From Tepidamorphaceae bacterium (GTDB taxonomy: Bacteria; Pseudomonadota; Alphaproteobacteria; Rhizobiales; JAKSCL01): DNA of 64,000 bases. Shown one piece after another: positions 61,209 through 64,000 of this stretch. Each line of letters opens with the position of its first letter. Position 1 is the stretch's first letter. The stretch lies in contig JANQPO010000026.1 of assembly GCA_028289445.1 (NCBI GenBank), forward strand, positions 1-64,000, in the 5' to 3' direction. The translations under genes were made by a program, and so were the position numbers. Under the pieces are notes generated by a model, which was not told the origin of the DNA, searched no databases, and was given only the letters and a program-made list of their open reading frames with translations.

Positions 61209-61925
61209 CTAAACGGCCTCATCAGCGACAACCGGATCGGTCAGCGTGTCGTGCTTTGGACGGTCGTCGCTCAGTGGTTCGCCAGTCACCAGGTAATGCA
61301 CCGTCTCAGCGATGTTCGTCGAGTGATCGCCGATACGCTCGATGTTCTTGGCGACGAACAGCAAATGCGTGCACCCGGTGATCAGCCGTGGGTCCTCGAT
61401 CATGTAGGTCAAGAGCTCACGAAACACCGAATTGTACATCGCGTCGATTTCTTGGTCACGCGCCCAAACGTCAAGCGCGACATCAACCTCGCGCCGCGTA
61501 TAGCTGTCGAGCACGTCTTTAAGCTGGAGCAGTGCCTTCTCGCTCATGTTCTCAAGACCTAGCATGACGCTTTGCGGCAGCATCGTCTGGTTCAGGACAA
61601 GCACGCGTTTTGCGATGTTCTTGGCGAGATCGCCAATGCGCTCAAGATCGGATGAGATTCGGATCGCCGCCATCACTTCGCGAAGGTCGCCGGCGACCGG
61701 CTGACGCTTAGCCAGTGTGAGAACTGCTTTTTCCTCGATCTCGCGCTCTGCATCGTCGATGGCGTCATCGCGAGCGATAACATGTTCGGCGAGGCTGTGA
61801 TCCTGGCGCGCGAGCGCATGTACGGAATCGGCAAGGCTCTCCTCGGCTTTGCCGCCCATCGCGACGAGTATCTGCGATAGGGTCCGAAGTTCGTCGTCAA
61901 AGCCTGTGACGGTATGCTGTGTCAT
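61209..61925 (-). CDS. phoU: Phosphate signalling protein PhoU
   Basis: About 238 residues from the ATG at 61925; a TTG seven codons upstream is less likely. Two three-helix repeats each carry an E-x-x-x-D metal motif pattern (D-A-E-R-E-I-E-E-K and D-L-E-R-I-G-D-L-A-K-N; later N-I-E-R-I-G-D-H-S-T-N). PhoU couples the Pst transporter to PhoR and represses the Pho regulon when phosphate is plentiful. Confidence 0.96.
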   Translation of the reverse strand: MTQHTVTGFDDELRTLSQILVAMGGKAEESLADSVHALARQDHSLAEHVIARDDAIDDAEREIEEKAVLTLAKRQPVAGDLREVMAAIRISSDLERIGDLAKNIAKRVLVLNQTMLPQSVMLGLENMSEKALLQLKDVLDSYTRREVDVALDVWARDQEIDAMYNSVFRELLTYMIEDPRLITGCTHLLFVAKNIERIGDHSTNIAETVHYLVTGEPLSDDRPKHDTLTDPVVADEAV

Positions 61926-61964
61926 GACGGATCGTCCATTTGACAAGGGCGGGCACCGTTCCGA

Positions 61965-62786
61965 TTAGCCGAAACGGCCAGTGATGTAGTCGTGAGTGCG
62001 GTCGTCCTGCGGGTTGGTGAAGATCTGATCGGTTTCGCCTTCTTCGACAAGATATCCAAGGTGGAAGAACGCCGTGCGCTGCGACACACGGGCGGCCTGC
62101 TGCATTGAGTGGGTCACGATGACGATGGTGTAGTTGGTCCGTAATTCGTCCATCAGTTCTTCGATCTTTGCGGTCGCGATCGGATCAAGCGCCGAGCATG
62201 GTTCGTCCATCAGGATCACCTCGGGCGACACCGCGATGGCGCGCGCAATGCACAGCCGCTGCTGCTGACCGCCCGACAATCCCGTCCCCGGCGATTCCAA
62301 CCGATCCTTGACCTCTTCGAAGAGACCGGCCCTTTGCAAGCTGGTCACCACGACCTCTTCCAATTCGGCTTTGCTGCGGGTCATGCCGTGAATGCGCGGA
62401 CCGTAGGCAACGTTCTCGTAGATCGATTTTGGAAACGGGTTCGGCTTTTGGAACACCATGCCCACCCGGGCACGAATCTCCACGACGTCGATTGATTTTT
62501 CATAGATGTCCTGGTCGTCCAGTTCGATCGCTCCGGTGACCCGGCATCCGTCAATCGTATCGTTCATCCGGTTCAGGCAGCGCAAAAACGTCGATTTGCC
62601 GCAGCCGGACGGACCGATCAGCGATATGACCTGATGTTCGTGAATATCCAAATCGACATCGAACAGAGCCTGCTTGTCGCCGTAAAACACATCGACCTTG
62701 CGGGCGGTCATTTTCTGGTTGTTGACAAGCTCGGCCGGCGCCGGAGCTTCGGTGGGGCTGGCTTCGGTTGTGATCGTCGCGTCCAT
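61965..62786 (-). CDS. pstB: Phosphate ABC transporter ATPase PstB
   Basis: A 273-residue ATPase with Walker [10 protein letters not shown], the ABC signature L-S-G-G-Q-Q-Q-R-L, Walker [14 protein letters not shown] and the switch His in V-T-H-S-M-Q. The first 25 residues are a variable Ala/Pro/Glu-rich extension common in alphaproteobacteria. It powers phosphate import by PstSCA. Gene order pstA-pstB-phoU-phoB is canonical. Confidence 0.97.
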   Translation of the reverse strand: MDATITTEASPTEAPAPAELVNNQKMTARKVDVFYGDKQALFDVDLDIHEHQVISLIGPSGCGKSTFLRCLNRMNDTIDGCRVTGAIELDDQDIYEKSIDVVEIRARVGMVFQKPNPFPKSIYENVAYGPRIHGMTRSKAELEEVVVTSLQRAGLFEEVKDRLESPGTGLSGGQQQRLCIARAIAVSPEVILMDEPCSALDPIATAKIEELMDELRTNYTIVIVTHSMQQAARVSQRTAFFHLGYLVEEGETDQIFTNPQDDRTHDYITGRFG

Positions 62787-62807
62787 CGTCCCTCTCCTAC
62801 ACGTTCC

Positions 62808-64000
62808 TTACCAGCGGCGCTCGAAGCGCTTGCGCAGCAGAACCGCGATTGCGTTCATAAGGATGAGAAAACCGAGAAGTACCATGATCGCAGCACCGGT
62901 TTTCTGTTGGAAGGCGGGCTCCGGGAAATCGGCCCACATATAGATTTGTACTGGCAGGACCGTCGCTGCCGAAAGAGGCCCAGACGGGATGTCGACGATG
63001 AAGGCGACCATGCCGATCATCAAGAGCGGTGCGGTCTCGCCGAGCGCCTGGGCCATGCCGATGATCGTTCCGGTGAGGATGCCCGGCATGGCGAGCGGCA
63101 GAACGTGATGCATCACGCACTGCAGCTTAGAGGCGCCCATGCCGAGCGCCGCCTCGCGGATTGACGGCGGCACGGCACGCAGCGCCGCCCGTGCGGCGAT
63201 GATGATGGTTGGCAGAGTCATCAGCGCCAGTACCATGCCGCCAACCAGCGGTGCCGAGCGCGGCAAACCGAAAACGCTCAGGAAGACAGCCAGACCGAGA
63301 AGACCGAAGACGATCGAGGGAACGGCCGCCAGATTGTTGATGTTCACCTCGATGATCTGCGTTAGCCGGTTCTTGGGCGCAAACTCTTCCAGATAGATCG
63401 CGGCCGCCACGCCAAGCGGGAACGACAGGATGAGGGTGACCACCATCGTCCAGAACGACCCAACGACTGCACCCCAGATGCCGGCCTGCTCGGGCTCGCG
63501 GCTGGCACCCTTTGTAAAGAACGGCACATTCATGTGCTGTTCCACGAGGTCGCGCTCGTCGAGATAATCGATCCAAGCAATCGCCTTGTCGTTCAGCTTG
63601 CGATTGGCTTGGGGCACGGTCAGCCGTTCGACAGACCACTCGCCCGCTGTAGCTGGATCGAGATTATCCAACGGAACGAGGATCTCGGCTTCCACGGCGT
63701 TGGGCGAGATGTTGGTCGCCCGCAGGACACCGCCATTGATGGAGACCAGAACGCTCGGCAGATTGTCATCCGCGGGCTCGGCCCGGTCGGCGGCGTCCGC
63801 CCGCGCTTCCAGCGCTACCGCCTGAGCGGTCAGCTGATCGATCTGCGCGTTCTGCGCCGCAATGAGTTCCTCAAGCCGCACCTTCTCCCCCTCAAGGCGG
63901 GAACGGTCGGCGTCCGGCGCATCGGGCAGCCGCCTGTCCACGGCAGCGAGATCGGTTTCGGCTGCCGTCACCGAACGCTGGCGCGCGGCGGCCTGACCGC
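62808..64000 (-). CDS. pstA: Phosphate ABC transporter permease PstA (5' end beyond window)
   Basis: At least 397 codons are visible and the frame stays open to the right edge, so the start is outside the window. The C-terminal 230 residues are a PstA permease with six membrane helices and the EAA-type loop R-E-A-A-L-G-M-G-A-S-K. Upstream is a long non-membrane region with a coiled coil (L-E-E-L-I-A-A-Q-N-A-Q-I-D-Q-L-T-A-Q-A) and a DUF3333-like domain, the extended PstA form seen in alphaproteobacteria. Confidence 0.95.
   Translation of the reverse strand, partial: GQAAARQRSVTAAETDLAAVDRRLPDAPDADRSRLEGEKVRLEELIAAQNAQIDQLTAQAVALEARADAADRAEPADDNLPSVLVSINGGVLRATNISPNAVEAEILVPLDNLDPATAGEWSVERLTVPQANRKLNDKAIAWIDYLDERDLVEQHMNVPFFTKGASREPEQAGIWGAVVGSFWTMVVTLILSFPLGVAAAIYLEEFAPKNRLTQIIEVNINNLAAVPSIVFGLLGLAVFLSVFGLPRSAPLVGGMVLALMTLPTIIIAARAALRAVPPSIREAALGMGASKLQCVMHHVLPLAMPGILTGTIIGMAQALGETAPLLMIGMVAFIVDIPSGPLSAATVLPVQIYMWADFPEPAFQQKTGAAIMVLLGFLILMNAIAVLLRKRFERRW

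Noticed and set aside
1..64000. CRISPR array
   Set aside because: No run of regularly spaced direct repeats and no cas-like gene was seen on reading through the window.

Overview
The window looks like chromosomal DNA of an alphaproteobacterium, probably Hyphomicrobiales or a close relative. The evidence is a GcrA cell-cycle regulator with a cluster of GANTC sites upstream, a SAM-II riboswitch before metZ, a class I lysyl-tRNA synthetase, a phoB-phoU-pstB-pstA block, and a two-hairpin intergenic repeat of a type common in Rhizobiales. Assignments come from reading motifs by eye; no database search was run.

Region 1 (1-21300) is an accessory catabolic island. It holds two complete tripartite tricarboxylate transporters (TTT; TctC binding protein plus TctB/TctA membrane parts) and a third, lone TctB. 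Each complete system shares an operon with a sulfatase that has no visible signal peptide: tctC-tctB-tctA-sulfatase on the minus strand (6974 to 1703), and a nine-gene plus-strand operon (12236-21295) running tctC-tctB-tctA, dienelactone hydrolase-like, degenerate M28 peptidase-like, NAD-dependent epimerase, fumarylacetoacetate hydrolase-like, beta-hydroxyacid dehydrogenase, sulfatase. Between them lie a split transketolase, an SDR dehydrogenase and two LysR regulators; a third LysR gene is at 740. The simplest reading is uptake of anionic organosulfates, desulfation in the cytoplasm, then hydrolytic and redox breakdown of the carbon skeleton. The substrate cannot be named from sequence.

Region 2 (21300-30250) holds an AT-richer MBOAT O-acyltransferase plus SGNH-like partner, a CHASE-PAS-GGDEF-EAL protein, an ArsR regulator, a radical SAM protein, a bacterial voltage-gated sodium channel with a TLESW filter, and tRNA-Gly(CCC).

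Region 3 (30274-36010) is a family 2 glycosyltransferase gene split by a 3,734-bp IS1595-family element. The element has 24-bp terminal inverted repeats (21/24 identical), a perfect 8-bp target duplication (CGGATATG) and five cargo genes beside the transposase. Removing the element and one duplication copy restores an exact 664-codon frame, so the insertion is probably recent.

Region 4 (36100-64000) is mostly housekeeping: a solute-binding protein, sterol desaturase-like protein, TerB-like protein, LysRS, secreted nuclease-like protein, S24 repressor, DUF952, pyrD, a MATE transporter, PAS histidine kinase, histone deacetylase-like hydrolase, DUF1761, dCTP deaminase, metZ under a SAM-II riboswitch followed by an intrinsic terminator, apaG, trkH, an RND efflux pair, argD-argF-hslO, gcrA, and phoB-phoU-pstB-pstA running off the right edge.
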